From Solen grandis (taxonomy: Eukaryota; Mollusca; Bivalvia; Adapedonta; Solenidae), in contig CM037787.1 of the NCBI GenBank assembly GCA_021229015.1, positions 37,966,677 through 38,030,676 of the forward strand: a stretch of 64,000 nucleotides of DNA, given 5' to 3'. Made by a program: the position numbers and the translations under genes. Shown piece after piece: positions 10,903-22,899 of this stretch. How positions within the stretch are numbered: position 1 is the stretch's first letter; each line of letters begins with the position of its first letter. A model generated the notes under the pieces. That model ran no database searches, had not been told where the DNA came from, and saw only the letters and a program-made list of their open reading frames with translations.

Positions 10903-12027
10903 CGTATTATTAACAGACAACTTTGTAGTATTGATATTTGGCAGTCGTGTTAAAATATCTAGATATTAAAAAAATGAAAGAATTCAAACGATATCTTCCT
11001 TTTTATCATTAATTTGAAAAGAAGGAAGTGCCCTGGTCTCATTATAAAAACCAGACCAGTTTGCACCAAAGTTTTATTGATGATTTAACAAATTTTCTAT
11101 TAAGTTTCAAACTTTTCCAATTGAGAAAACGTTGATCATTTAAAACTTTTTTAACATCTGTTAGATTGTCGAAATTAAATTTGATATATTTTTTGGAACT
11201 AAACATATCACAGAATAACAAAGGGAATAAAAACAACAACATCATCACATACTGGTATAATGCTTAAAAGATACAGACACGCATCGTAGAAAATTTGAAA
11301 ACAGAGGCAACTGGTAAATTTGCTAATCGATAGGGCTTTTGTCGGTTTTCATTTATTTCAAAGCTGAAACCTGTTTTTAGAAAGTTTTATCTCAAAATTA
11401 TAAGCCAGGTTCCTGGAAGTCTATGTTCTTGATGGAAAAATGGTAAAGAACTTTCAGCAACTTGAAGGTAGACTCAACTGCTATCGAACTATTTTATTAT
11501 TTAGTGAGGCAAAAACTATATGGTGTTATATTTCAATCTGCAGCACGTCTGGTATATGCCTGCTATTTTCTGTATTTATCTCAGAAGTCTTTGGAGATAA
11601 TGCTTAATTGATATTTCAGTGGAACTGATGTGCAACTGAGGAATTTATTTTATGCATTCGAAACTCTTTGGTTTTAAGGTAATCCATCTATCATCAAACT
11701 GTGATCATAGCCCATCAAATAATAGTTGGAATTATAGAGTGAATGCAAGTCTTGTATGGACTTGGAGTAAATGAGCCTTTAACTCCAAGTCAATGGATAC
11801 TTGCATTTGCACAGGAGAATTTTAAGCGTTTGAAAGACCATGGTTATGATTTAATGATGGATGAATTGTCTTAATTGGATCAAGATAGCTAATATGAATT
11901 GTTAAATGTATCCGTAAAGCATATGCATAAGATGGATAAGAATAATCTGTTTCTCGGCTTCCTATGATAGTGTCACAGCAATAAGGGGCAGACAATGCAG
12001 ACTAGCATAACAAAATCTCATTTAATA
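10903..12027. other. Intergenic, nothing recognised
   Basis: AT-rich sequence without motif-bearing open frames; a 68-codon minus frame at 11042-11248 is not supportable. Confidence 0.55.
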
Positions 12028-12029
12028 TA

Positions 12030-12108
12030 TCGTCCATTGAAATCCAATAGGGGCTATGAGCCTTCTTTTTACATATGCTGATAGCCCCTTCTGGCTTTCA
12101 ATGGACGA
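12030..12108. mobile_element. Short palindromic MITE, copy 2
   Basis: Same family as 8349-8431: CGTCCATTGAAA at the left and TTTCAATGGACG at the right, with TA directly outside TCGTCC and GGACGA at both ends. TA flanks and hairpin form suggest a Tc1/mariner-type MITE. Confidence 0.85.
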
Positions 12109-14497
12109 TATGCCCTTTCATTAAAACGCTTTTACAGCATCGTGTGTCTTTTCATTTTGTTAAAGGGTTGTCTGGTTTACCTAACCTGGAGGAGTGATTT
12201 AATAATCGAATTATTATTCTGCCATTCAATATGTATAAATCATGGTGGTTTTATATATCCCTGACTGAGCACAATAATAACCTGCCACATGAGCCGGCTA
12301 CCAGCTTCTGCCCATAATGAAAACTGACATAAACAACAGTTTATTTGATTTACTATGTTGTTTATCTAATATAAATTCTATACACTGATTATTTTTTCTA
12401 ATTGAGTACTTCAGCTTATTTGAGCAATTACATGCAATTACTATGTATAGAACAGGCTCGCCTGTTTTGTCCCGTAATTACTTTATGCTGGACTTGTCTT
12501 ATCTTATTAATGAAATCACATTTCGCGATTTATAAAACGACATTAGAAAACATTTTTTTTTGTTGAAAGAAATTAATTGTATGAAAACAGCTTATTAAAG
12601 CGCAATATCTTGCTTTCTTTCTAAAATTTTGAAATATACCAGAGCTATTGTTGTGATATAAAATCCCCGGGGAAGCGGTAAGTCGCTAACTTACAACACT
12701 TAGCTCTTCAACGTTGTTAGTGTGACCCCATGTATTCACGTGGGGCTGTGTAGTGGGACGTTGCTTACTACAACAGCGGAAGTATTCAAATGAGTCTACA
12801 TCCCTTTTGCTTTGAAAATCATAAATTTGCTTTACGCTTATAGTATTCGAAACGACATTTGTCCATATTTGATTGATCACGCTCTAAGATAAATTAGGTA
12901 AAACAAGTCATCCTTACAATTAAGGTTTAAATAAAAAAAAAACGTATAGAAAGCAAACTATTCTCAAGAATGGAACTATAATTCTTCATTTCGACAGAAT
13001 CGATTCCAATATTTCTTTTGCTCCATTAAATGAATGGTCGTCCTTGAAAACAAAACTTTATATTCAATCAGCAAAATAAATATTACTGCCTCGTCCATAT
13101 TTTTAGACATTTCTATAAAATAAGGGTGACCACAAATGGATCACCAAACAACTGGTTATCCAAGTACAATCCATTTAAATGATTTATTTTCCCTCCCATC
13201 TTTTATCAAACATCAACAGAGAAAATATACCATGTTATCGTCCAAAAGTCTGCTATAACCTGAAAATAACCGTTTTGAGTGGTGATTGCGTCATTTACGA
13301 GGGTTGTCCCAGTAAATCGTGGACTTACGAATTAATGTCGTATCTAACGTCCGAATGTTACAGGCCTCTGTATCGACTATTATCGTATATTCCCGAGAAA
13401 ATGAATACCGTCTTTTTTTTCTTTGCCCCTGGTATTATCTCTTGATTTCATAATATTTTAAGGTGATAAGGGCCGGTCAAAAAGTACTGATCACAAGGTC
13501 ATGAATTTGGATAATAGACCATAACGGTATGACCTATAAATCTTAGACAACGCAATCGTCAATATTGTAAAATCTTAATTGTAAATAAAATCAATTTGGG
13601 TACCAGGATTGTGCTTTTTATTTCAATTTAATTGTGTACTGAGAAAAAATGTTTACAAGGCCTCAAATTATTTCAAAACTTCAAATTGATGTGTGTACAC
13701 GTATTGTTTAAATAGAAACTTTTTACAAATAAAATGAAATTTTATTACATTTAATCGATTTATGGGATAAATAAAACCACTGGAATTTCCCATTAAACGC
13801 GACGATAGATGATAAAAAAACGCGATAACAGACAACTATTCCTCTAGCATGTGATAGAAATAAAACTAAAGTACCACCAGAGCATGCAACTTCTGGATCT
13901 GGTTTGTGACAACGACGAATCGAGCAAACGACCTTGAGAACCAGAGGCAGCGTAATTTCAATTTAATCAAACATGGGCTTAGCACTCAGTCCTGATTTCA
14001 TTCTCTGTTTTTGATAAAAAAGGCATGATTAGGAAGATGAAAGAAACATGTAATTAATATTATTCATCGTGTGCATCGATATATAAAAAGGCCACGAGCA
14101 AAACAAATATTGGAGAATAATGGCGCCTCTAGGTGTTGTTTTTTTTTACAGATGAAACGTGTTTGTTTCAAAATATCTCTACAGGCACAAAGGAAGGTTT
14201 CGCGACTATGATTGGTACATAACATTATTGAAACGGTACAAAATAAAACATGCAATTTTGACTGCAGCTTTCAATCTCTAGCTCGTTTTTATTGTTCGTG
14301 TTTTTAAAAGTCATCATTTACGCGTTGATTACAGCAGAGCATGCTAACTGTCTCAGAACTTAAACTATTTGGAATAGAACTTATTTTCCGATTTTTTAAA
14401 TCAAAGAATGGTTTGATATGTCAGCTTTCATTCAACCATTGAATAATAGTTCTATATACGTTTTGTTATGTACAGACAAATGTTTGTATAATGGTAC
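12109..14497. other. Intergenic, nothing firm
   Basis: No supportable gene. At 13296 a motif TACGAGGGTTGTCCCAGTAA resembles one mariner terminus, but I found no partner end. An open minus frame around 13780-13950 lacks a start and splice sites. Confidence 0.5.
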
Positions 14498-14707
14498 TGT
14501 TACAGCTCCCTTGCTTGGCGCTCAGCATATAATAGTTCCAGGACTGGTTGGCCCGGTGTCAGGATAATGTGACTTGGTGTGGTATCATGCCACATGTCTA
14601 CGGCGTGATACTGCAGTGTGGCAGCACTATATTTATCTCAAGTAGACATCGTCTCCAAATAACTAAAATACTGTCGGTGGGGCGTTAAACGCAATTACAA
14701 ACAAACA
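14498..14707 (+). repeat. tRNA-headed SINE, head missing
   Basis: Body and 3' end of the main SINE family: 'agctcccttgcttggcgctc', 'ggttggcccggtgtcaggat', 'ctgtcggtggggcgttaaac'. The tRNA-like head is absent, consistent with 5' truncation. Confidence 0.85.
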
Positions 14708-15262
14708 GATGTTTGTTTATAAATTCCATGTACATGTATAAAGTTATTCAACTTAAAGAGTTACCCTTCCATTTGCAAACTTTAACAATTTACTAATCTC
14801 TTGCTTTCTATCTATTTCCTAGAGGAAGACTCTGTATATTCGTTTGGCGAAAGTCGGCTGGCAGGGGAGCAGACATTAAATTTCTTTGTCCAGACCGTAG
14901 CTTAACTTTATATTTGAAAGGCATATTGATTACAATATGCCTCGTCGGACTGTAAATTCCCCATGAATTGATTGATTTAAAAAAAAAAGTTCAAATTAAT
15001 ACGATGTGCATAGTGTAGACCCATGACACATGTCAATGACTCAAAGTTCACACTGAAACATTGAAGTCACAAATGTGTACGACAGGTCTAAATTCTTTAT
15101 ACATTGAATATACATTACTTTTCAACGTAATAATTTGGTGAACAGCCGACATGCTACAGAATATTAGCTCAAATGCCAACACTTTGAGATTGAATGTTTA
15201 AATTTGGTACACAATGTGATTTTTTTGCTTCGTATCTGTAATGTTGTTTGTTTCTTTGTGGG

Positions 15263-15360
15263 TTTAAAGTAAAGCCCATGTAATGGTTCCGCTACATTTC
15301 AGACGTCATGATAACCAATGTTTCATTGGGTACCTTGGTTATCGTGGTAGAGGTTCAGTG
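15263..15360 (+). repeat. Fragment of the TTAAGGTAAA element family
   Basis: GTAATGGTTCCGCTACATTT, then GATAACCAATG and a CTTGGTTATCGTGGTAGAGG-type segment, match the reverse complement of the intact element at 41429-41582. Terminal repeats are not preserved. Confidence 0.65.
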
Positions 15361-15470
15361 GTGTAATAAAATTCAAACAAACCAAACATTTTCCATTAAA
15401 AGACCGATTTCTTTTTTACAAGGCTTAATGGTTTCAAATGGATTCTAAAGTGCACTTATGCAGTTGTATC

Positions 15471-15570
15471 NNNNNNNNNNNNNNNNNNNNNNNNNNNNNN
15501 NNNNNNNNNNNNNNNNNNNNNNNNNNNNNNNNNNNNNNNNNNNNNNNNNNNNNNNNNNNNNNNNNNNNNN
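15471..15570. other. Assembly gap (100 N)
   Basis: Exactly 100 Ns, the conventional length for an unsized scaffold gap. It falls just downstream of a LINE coding end, so the 3' part of that LINE is missing. Confidence 0.99.
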
Positions 15571-17064
15571 CATCTGCTTCTAGTTTACAGATAAAAAATG
15601 TTTAATTACTACATACATAAAATAGAAGAAAAACATTACTTACATAAATAAAACAATCTAGTATTAAGAATACTGTTCCAGGTTTTGGCACTTAATTTTT
15701 TGGAAAAAAAGAAAGCTTATCAATATCAGGTAGCAGATTAATCGAAGGTTAATGGAGATAGCCTTTTCAATTAACTCTTTACGACAACTGTTATATAAAT
15801 CACAATATAATAAAACATGTATTTCTGTTTCAATTACATTATCTCGACAGAATGGACACAGTCGTTCCCCCTCACTAATCCCCTCATACCTTCCCGTTTC
15901 TATTCTAATAGGCGCTACACCACATCTAAATTTGCTGACAGCAGCCCTGTGTTTCGGTGCCATGATAGTCTTACAATAACGTTCTGGCTTATACTCTGTT
16001 TTAAATTTACAATTATTTCTTAGTTTATTATTACCCCTTCCAGATTTACCATTTGTTTTATTTATATTTTCTCGCCAATCATTTATATATAAACTAAACA
16101 AGTTATCTTGTAATTTGTTAACAATATTATTTTTATACACATTGCTATTTAAATCAATAAAATCATACAAATCACAGTTAATCAATTTATCTTTGACATA
16201 AAAGAACCAAGATTTGTGAGATCTATTTGAACTATTATCCGCCCAAAGTGCTATGCGTTTATTAAGTCTATCATGTTTTGTGTTACATAATTTAGCCCAA
16301 TAACTGACCACAGATTTCCACTGACGGATAAAAGGAGGCGTCCATGCCATTTCCCCTGCCACCGCATCATTAGGTGTATATTTACCAACACCAAGAAAGA
16401 AACGCATGGCGCGATTATGGACTGCATTGATACATGAAAATGATTTTACTCCCCAAATCGAAGCACCATAACCAATTATAGGCCAGACAACAGTATCATA
16501 TAGTTTAGTAAAAACTTCATATGGCAGGCCACCTATAAGTTTACATTTGGCAATTAAAAGACCGAGGGCATGACTAGCACTCTGTGCAACTGCTTTAGCA
16601 GTAATATTATAATCAAGGTTTTCGCTTATTACAATACCAAGGTAAGTATACTTATCCACTATACAAAGCATATCAGTTCCACATAAAAAATTTAAATCAG
16701 TACGCTGTACAGCATTTGGGCGAAAATGAACAATATTACTTTTAGAACAATTTACTATAATGTCATTAATGTTACACCAATTAGACAAACCATCTAACAG
16801 CATTTGAAGGTTCCGTTCATCGGACGCCAACAGTACGATATCGTCAGCATATAGTAAAATGCATACTTTTTCATCCCCTATAGTAATACCAACATCCAAG
16901 TTTTTCAAATATTTAACAAGATCATCTAAAAATAGATTAAACAGTAATGGTGATAACAAACATCCCTGCCTCAAGCCACAAGAAACATTAAACCAGTCTG
17001 TATAACTTGAATTTATTCGTACACATGCACTAACAGCTGTATATGAATGTGAACAGTACACCAT
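15571..17064 (-). mobile_element. 5'-truncated LINE retrotransposon, reverse transcriptase C-terminal half
   Basis: Minus-strand frame 17064-15664 encodes 466 residues that begin inside a LINE-type reverse transcriptase. Visible in order are GLRQGCLLSPLLFNLFLDDL (RT block 4, residues ~31-50), the catalytic YADDIVLLAS (residues ~72-81), the thumb region, and a C-terminal Cys/His motif CPFCRDNVIETEIHVLLYC. The endonuclease, gag-like ORF and RT fingers are absent; similarity begins about 25 residues before block 4, so the copy is 5'-truncated as is usual for LINEs. The frame is intact over its whole length, which suggests a fairly young insertion. The exact clade (jockey-type superfamily) is inference. 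The 3' UTR runs into the assembly gap. Confidence 0.9.
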
Positions 17065-17566
17065 GATCAGGCTGTCTGATCTGGGTTTCCTCTGTTTGAC
17101 AAGTTGTCAAACAATGTCCTTATAAGGTAAAGGGTTCATATAAGAAATCCTAAAGGTACTAATCATGAAATGCTAAAGATTTCATTTAAGTTCATTAAAA
17201 TTCTAGTGATATCCTTGTATACATGAGTGCTGCTCTTTTATATATGTAGCTCCATGTTCAGTACAGCCCCATTATAACAATATATCAAATTTGAAGTACA
17301 AGTCTAACTTAGATACCACATCAGATTGGACATCATTTTAACTCTGTGAATCCTGTGCCTTGAGTAAATTTAACATATCACAAAATACAGATATGGGGTC
17401 ACATGGTGGACTTTTGCATTACAATGGAGTGTGTTATACTGGATCCTCAATAACTCTTCATTTGGAGTCCTGTGTCTTCAATTCTCCTGTTTTCCAATCA
17501 GTTCCTATGTGAATATATGGAGGACTCCAATTTTTTGTCAGGGACTTTAATTTTTTAGAGCTCTGT
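17065..17566. other. Intergenic, nothing recognised
   Basis: No motif-bearing frame or known repeat visible. Confidence 0.5.
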
Positions 17567-17690
17567 TGTTTGTTTACTTGGTTTAACATCCCACTAACAG
17601 TATATCAGTTGTTTGAAAACAATGTCTACTTGAGACAGATATTGTGCTGCAACACTGCAGTACCAAGCCATAGACATGTGGCACAGAGCT
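17567..17690 (-). repeat. tRNA-headed SINE fragment (3' part)
   Basis: The reverse complement of the SINE tail and distal body: 'ggtttaacatcccactaaca', 'caatgtctacttgagacaga', 'agacatgtggca'. Confidence 0.8.
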
Positions 17691-17824
17691 TTATGTTGTG
17701 AGAAACCAAAGAAGTAACAGTATATTGTTGATGTGTTACACAGAAACATGTAGTAATTATGTAGCAGTTAAGCCAATTAAACAATTAACAAAAAAAAAGT
17801 TAAGGGCAAGATATACTAGTTGTA

Positions 17825-19472
17825 AACAAGAGGGCCATGATGGCCCTGAAACGCTCACCTGAGTACCATTGCTACAACTGATTACAAGGTTTTTAAACAG
17901 ACAAGAATTCTGATATAACTCAATCTTAAACATTTTAGCCCTGACAATACTACACACCAAATATATAAGCACTGGGCCTTATGGTTTCAGAGGAGAAGAC
18001 TTAGTGCGGGGTCATTTATCTCCAAAGGGCCACTATTTTGAAAATCTTGATAATGAACCATTAGATGATACTACATACCAAAAATCTAAGCTATAGGCCT
18101 TATGGATTCATAGAAGAAGATTTTTTTAAAGATTTTCCTATATAACTCTATGTAAAACAAGTGACCCCTGTGCGGGGGCATTTATCACCATAAGGTCATT
18201 TTGTACAATCTTGGTAATGAACCATAAGATGATGCTACATACCAAATATCTAATCTCTAGGCCTTATGGATTCATAGAAGAAGATTTTATGTAAAACAAG
18301 TGACCCCTGGTGCGGGAGCATTTATCACCGTAGGGCTATGATTTGAACAATCTTGGTAATGAACCATTAGATGATGCTACATACCAAATATCTACTCTAG
18401 GCCTTATGGATTCATAGAAGAAGATTTTTAAAGATTTTCCTATATAACTCTATGTAAAACAAGTGACCCCTGGTGCGGGGGCATTTATCACCGTAGGGCT
18501 ATGATTTGTACAATCTTGGTAATGAACCATAAGATGATGCTACATACCAAATATCTAATCTCTAGGCCTTATGGATTCATAGAAGAAGATTTTATGCAAA
18601 ACAAGTGACCCCTATTGCGGGGGCATTTATCACCGTGGCTATGATTTGACAATCTTGTAATGAACCATAGATGATCTACATACCAAAATCTAACTTAGGC
18701 CTTATGGATTCATAGAAGAAGATTTTTAAAGTTTTTCCTATATAAATCTATGTAAAACAAGTGACCCCTGGTGCGGGGAATTTATCACCATAGGGTCATG
18801 ATTTGTACAATCTTGGTAATGAACCATAAGATGATGCTACATACCAAATATCTAATCTCTAGGCCTTATGGATTCATAGAAGAAGATTTTTAAAGATTTT
18901 CCTATATAACTCTATGTAAAACAAGTGACCCCTGGTGCGGGAGCATTTATCACCGTAGGGCTATGATTTGAACAATCTTGGTAATGAACCATTAGATGAT
19001 GCTACATACCAAATATCTGAGCTTTAGGCCTAATGGATTCATAGAAGAAGATTTTTAAAGATTTTCCTATATAACTCTATGTAAAACAAGTGACCCCTGG
19101 TGCGGGGGCATTTATCACCGTAGGGCTATGATTTGTACAATCTTGGTAATGGCCCATAAGATGATGCTACATACCAAATATCTAAGCTCTAGGCCTTGCA
19201 GTTTTGCAGAAGAAGATTTTCAAAGTTTGCATTTTTAAAATCTATTTTTAGCTCCTGTGACCTACTTTTTTAACCAATCTGAATAATTTGTACAACTTTG
19301 ATAGAGGGCATCATAAGGATGATACCTGTGAAGTTTGGTCAAAATCCCTTCAGCGGTTCATGAGGAGATGTTGTTTAAAGCAAATTGTTGACGACGGACG
19401 GACGCACGCACGGACGACGGACAAAAGGCGATCACAAAAGCTCACCATGAGCACATTGTGCTCAGGTGAGCT
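17825..19472 (+). mobile_element. Pearl-like (Helentron-associated) element with ~165-bp tandem core
   Basis: It begins AACAAGAGGGCCATGATGG, has a subterminal GCTCACCTGAG, and ends with a hairpin GAGCAC..GTGCTC followed by AGGTGAGCTAA. The subterminal and terminal motifs are inverted complements (asymmetric terminal inverted repeats). The middle holds about nine tandem units marked by AGAAGAAGATTTT, GTGACCCCTG and CATACCAAATATCTA. Full units are about 165 bp; shorter ones near 135 bp lack the AGATTTTCCTATATAACTC stretch. A GACG-rich microsatellite lies just before the 3' hairpin. This layout matches pearl/HINE elements as known from bivalves (established knowledge). Family naming is inference. 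It encodes no protein. Confidence 0.8.
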
Positions 19473-19526
19473 AAAAATGATACTGTCTATCATATAGCCC
19501 AAATGCTTGATGCTCAGCATATGTTT

Positions 19527-19829
19527 GTTTATTGGGTTTAACATCCCACTGACAGTATTTCAGTCATTTGGAGACAATGTCTACTAGAGACATATATAGC
19601 GCTGCCACACTGTAGTATCATGCCGTAGACATGTGGCATGAAACCACACCCAGTCATATTATCCTGACACCAGGCCAACCAGTCCTGGAACTATCCATAT
19701 ATACTGAGCACCAAGCAAGGGAGCTATACCAGGACCATTTTTATGACTTTGGTATGTCATGGCCAGGGATCAAACCCACAACCTCCCGATTCCGGGGCAG
19801 ACACTCTAACCACTCGGCCACCAGGACAG
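19527..19829 (-). repeat. tRNA-headed SINE, near full length
   Basis: Best reference copy in the window. In reverse orientation it runs from the tail (GGGTTTAACATCCCACTGAC) through the body (GGCATGAAACCACACCCAGT, AAGCAAGGGAGCTATACCAG) to the tRNA-like head with the B box (GGGATCAAACCC) and the A box (CTCTAACCACTCGGCCACC). It forms an inverted pair with the next copy. Confidence 0.9.
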
Positions 19830-20036
19830 GTGTTCAGCATATAAGGGAAGTTGCATGACTGGTTGGCCAGGAATCAGGATAATGTGACCGGGTGTGGTAT
19901 CATGCCACACAACTATGGCATGATAAAAAATCCCAGTGTGGCATCACTATATCTGTCTCATGTAGACACAAGTCTCTCTCTCAACGACTGAATTTAATTA
20001 CTGTCAGCCGGAATTTAAACCAAATCCAAATAAACA
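19830..20036 (+). repeat. tRNA-headed SINE body, opposite orientation
   Basis: Forward-orientation body and tail (TTCAGCATATAAGGGAAGTT, GGTATCATGCCACAC, ATATCTGTCTCATGTAGACA). It begins immediately after the reverse copy and has diverged more (for example GGAATTTAAACC in place of GGACGTTAAACC). Confidence 0.85.
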
Positions 20037-21512
20037 AGGTAACTATGAAACGCTGCACCTTAAGTCAATTTAACAATTAACAATATGAAGATTTAGGGCT
20101 CTAATTCTACACCACATCCTACTCAGGCAGCCATTCCTATTTCAATGGAGTTGAAAAGCATATAGCACAATCCAAACCACATGTATATCCCTAAACCACA
20201 TATCCGATGTTAATTGACAGAGACTAGCAATTAAGATATAATTCAGTATTTAGACCAGGGAGTTAATGTGCATAATTGTATTAAGATAAAGTAAACTTTA
20301 TGTGCATATACTACATTCCCTAGCGGGAGAATTGTCTGTGCCGTAAATGAATGTACGTGAATAACTATGTATCGTCATCTCAATCAAAATGTGTGGCCTG
20401 GTACATGACTACATGTACTGTTCCTTTTTCTTTACAGATATTAAGACACCCTGCTTATAATGCACTATGTTCATATATGCCAAATGTATATACAATAATG
20501 TACATATATCTTGTTTGAAATTGAGTAAGAAAAAAAAAGATAAAATAGAAATATTTATTGTACATATATATCATACAACCTTCCGTGTTAGTTTTAGGCC
20601 TTCACTAATATATCACAGGAAATACAAAATTTAATTAGCAGATTCTATATACTGGTACACGGCAGATAGACAGAATTATAAGAAGGTTGACATTCTTTCA
20701 GAGGAACTGATAACTTTTTTTTATCAATTAAGTACATGTAATACTCTTCCCTTTCAAAACTACCTGTAACTGAGTATTGATAAAAGTGATACATGTAGTG
20801 TGATTTGCTGTATGTTACCTCATCATACATATTTTAATTGAGAAGTACATGTATTCTAATTGGGCTTTTACAAATATACATAATGCCACTTTCTTATTTT
20901 CATGGACTGCTCAACTTGAGCTCGCTTTACAATACAACATCCATGTAAACTGAGCTATGGTGAATAGATATTTAATGTTTTCCATGATCCCAATTTACCT
21001 GTTCAAGTAATTTTACTATGATAACCAAAAAATCATTTGAGTATCCCAAACTACAACTGATATTGTTTACCCATCCATCCCAAAATAAATGAGTAATTAT
21101 GCAAACATGCAGCATGTCTCTTCCTCTGTTGCTACACTATCTTGCTCTATGTCATCTGATATTTATTATATCAAATCAATGTGAACCAATGTGAACCATT
21201 AAACACGATTTCTTGTCTGGTTGATATTGGGAACCAATTATCTATTCAAAGGGAGTGCTTAAACAATATTCCTTCTGCTTTATAACTGACAATCTGACAT
21301 ATATTTGTTTATGGAGTCAGTAAGCGTGTGAGCTATACAGACATCAGAAAACCACTCTAGCCCTGTGTTCAATTCCTAATGTTAGCATTATCATAGCCTA
21401 TAGGATGTAAGCAGGAAACCAAATCCCTAACAGTTGCCAGTGCTGCACATTCGGGCTGCATGTTTTGACATTAAGAATGATCAACAATTACACTTGATAT
21501 GTCAATGTATTT
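20037..21512. other. Intergenic, nothing recognised
   Basis: AT-rich unique sequence. One acceptor-like site (CCTTTTTCTTTACAG, ending near 20439) is followed by a short open frame, which I did not consider sufficient for an exon call. Confidence 0.5.
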
Positions 21513-21516
21513 TTAA

Positions 21517-21750
21517 CCCTTTCCCTCATAGAGGACACCATGAAAAGACCTATGCGAACAACATAAAACCAGATCAGCCTGTGAGTAACTCGCAGGCTGA
21601 TCAGGTTTTATGCTGTTCACTGCTCCTCAGTGGTCTGGAAATGAGGACTTTATAATTAAATTTGGTAAGGTTTAACTGTGGTTTTCTGCAGATCAGGCTT
21701 TATGTGGTACCTACTGAGTGCGTCAAAATGAGTCTATATGAGGGAAAGGG
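21517..21750 (+). mobile_element. TTAA-flanked MITE, one terminal unit (copy 1)
   Basis: Left end CCCTTTCCCTCATAGAGGA, right end TATATGAGGGAAAGGG, with TTAA directly outside both (21513-21516 and 21751-21754). A central palindrome (GATCAGCCTG..AACTCGCAGGCTGATC) gives a strong internal hairpin. TTAA target plus CCC termini is the piggyBac signature, so I infer a piggyBac-mobilised MITE. The sister copies at 34738-35073 and 41587-41876 differ in the number of terminal units. Confidence 0.85.
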
Positions 21751-21952
21751 TTAACATGGGAAAATCAAGCAAACTACAATAAGTATGTCATGTATACATA
21801 AGCAATGGTTCCTGGTCCATTATCTATAAGATGATATATCATAATTATTACTATATAATGAAACAAGAGATGGAGAAGAAAAAAAAAGGTTTTCTGAAAT
21901 GAAAGTAAATTACCAATTTTTTTTTTTTTATCATAAGAAGCAATCAAACCAT

Positions 21953-21958
21953 TTTATT
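21953..21958 (-). promoter_or_regulatory. Polyadenylation signal AATAAA
   Basis: AATAAA on the minus strand, about 34 bp after the stop of the candidate terminal exon at 21992-22054 and about 22 bp before a 13-base A run on that strand. Confidence 0.4.
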
Positions 21959-21991
21959 TAGAATATCACAATGCATGACAATTTCACAAAG

Positions 21992-22054
21992 TTAAGGTCT
22001 GGAGAGCTGGAGGATGCCCGTCTGCTGACCTTTGTCAAACTTCCATTTGTAAGT
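21992..22054 (-). CDS. Candidate last exon of an unidentified minus-strand gene
   Basis: On the minus strand a plausible acceptor (GAGCTTTTAAACCAG) precedes 20 open codons in phase 0, reading TYKWKFDKGQQTGILQLSRP and then TAA, with AATAAA 34 bp further on. Upstream sequence is non-coding in this frame, as expected for an intron. The other frames across the same bases are also open, and the plus strand shows an open stretch with a GTAAGT, so this is not secure. A 13-base A run after the AATAAA could mean a retrocopy end instead. The candidate first exon at 27272-27319 has the matching phase, but no intermediate exons were found. Confidence 0.3.
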   Translation of the reverse strand, partial: TYKWKFDKGQQTGILQLSRP

Positions 22055-22174
22055 CTGGTTTAAAAGCTCAGTCAACTGACATGTATCAGCACATGTACTA
22101 TTGTGATAAAATAGGAAGTTGATAGTGATCACATATACTTATGCGGTACATGTACTCTCAAGCTTTGTCTCTGG

Positions 22175-22485
22175 TTTTTTACTGTGTTTAACATCCGATG
22201 GACAGTCATTTGGAGGCTATGGTATTTGAGACAGATACACATGTAGCTGTAGTGCTGTCCCACTGCAGTATCACGCCATAGACATGTGGCATGATACCAC
22301 ACCCAGTCACATTATCCTGACACCAGGCCAATCAGTCCTGGAACTACCCTTATATGCTGAGCGCAAAGCAAGGGAGCTATACCAGTGCCATTTTTTACTA
22401 CTTTGGAAAGTTGCAGCCAGGGATCAAACCCACAACCCCTTGATTCAAGGGCAGATATTCTATCCACACGACCACCATGACTTGC
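22175..22485 (-). repeat. tRNA-headed SINE, nearly complete
   Basis: Reverse orientation. The body motifs GACATGTGGCATGATACCAC, CAGTCACATTATCCTGACAC and AAGCAAGGGAGCTATACCAG and the B-box GGGATCAAACCC are all present. The A-box region (ATCCACACGACCACC) is diverged. Confidence 0.88.
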
Positions 22486-22564
22486 CTTTGTTCACGCATA
22501 TACAGCTTGAAAGAATTCAGAAGATGAAGGGAAATTAATTAAGTTAGTGGTAGATTCGTTAGTG

Positions 22565-22830
22565 TATTTACTATGATTTCAAATTCCACCTCAGTATTCA
22601 GACATCTTGAGAATACCCCCTGGGCCTTTTTTTCAGATGTTGGGGATGGGGCCTTAATATCAATTTTTGGGGAAAAATATGACCATTTCTTTTCATTGGG
22701 GGAAGAAAAATCCTGGAGTAAGATACAAATTTGGGAAAAACTGCATGAATTTAAAGAATTTTTCAGAGGGGAAGGCACCTATGAACGGCCCCTGGTAAAG
22801 AAGGAAAAAAAGCCCTGTCCCCTTCTGCAT
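22565..22830. repeat. Unclassified repeat related to 23570-23665
   Basis: The phrase GAAAAACTGCATGAATTTAA and the following CAGA..GAAGGCACCTAT..CGGCCCCTG recur, diverged, at about 23585-23655. This indicates an interspersed or locally duplicated repeat. A 111-codon frame spans it (22573-22908), but it is low in complexity of composition and has no motif. Confidence 0.4.
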
Positions 22831-22899
22831 GGAGTCCCATATAGTTCTGGCACAAACAGTACTGAACTGACTTTTCCAATGCTTACAGAAATATTAAAA

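Noticed and set aside
13296..13320. Mariner element start
   Set aside because: One terminus-like motif after TA, but no matching right end within about 2 kb.
13780..13950. Long minus-strand frame without ATG
   Set aside because: No acceptor at its start and no stop context typical of a terminal exon; probably chance.
14820..14905. Exon-like stretch after CTATTTCCTAG
   Set aside because: A good acceptor and 26 open codons to a stop, but both strands are open and there is no partner exon; not enough.
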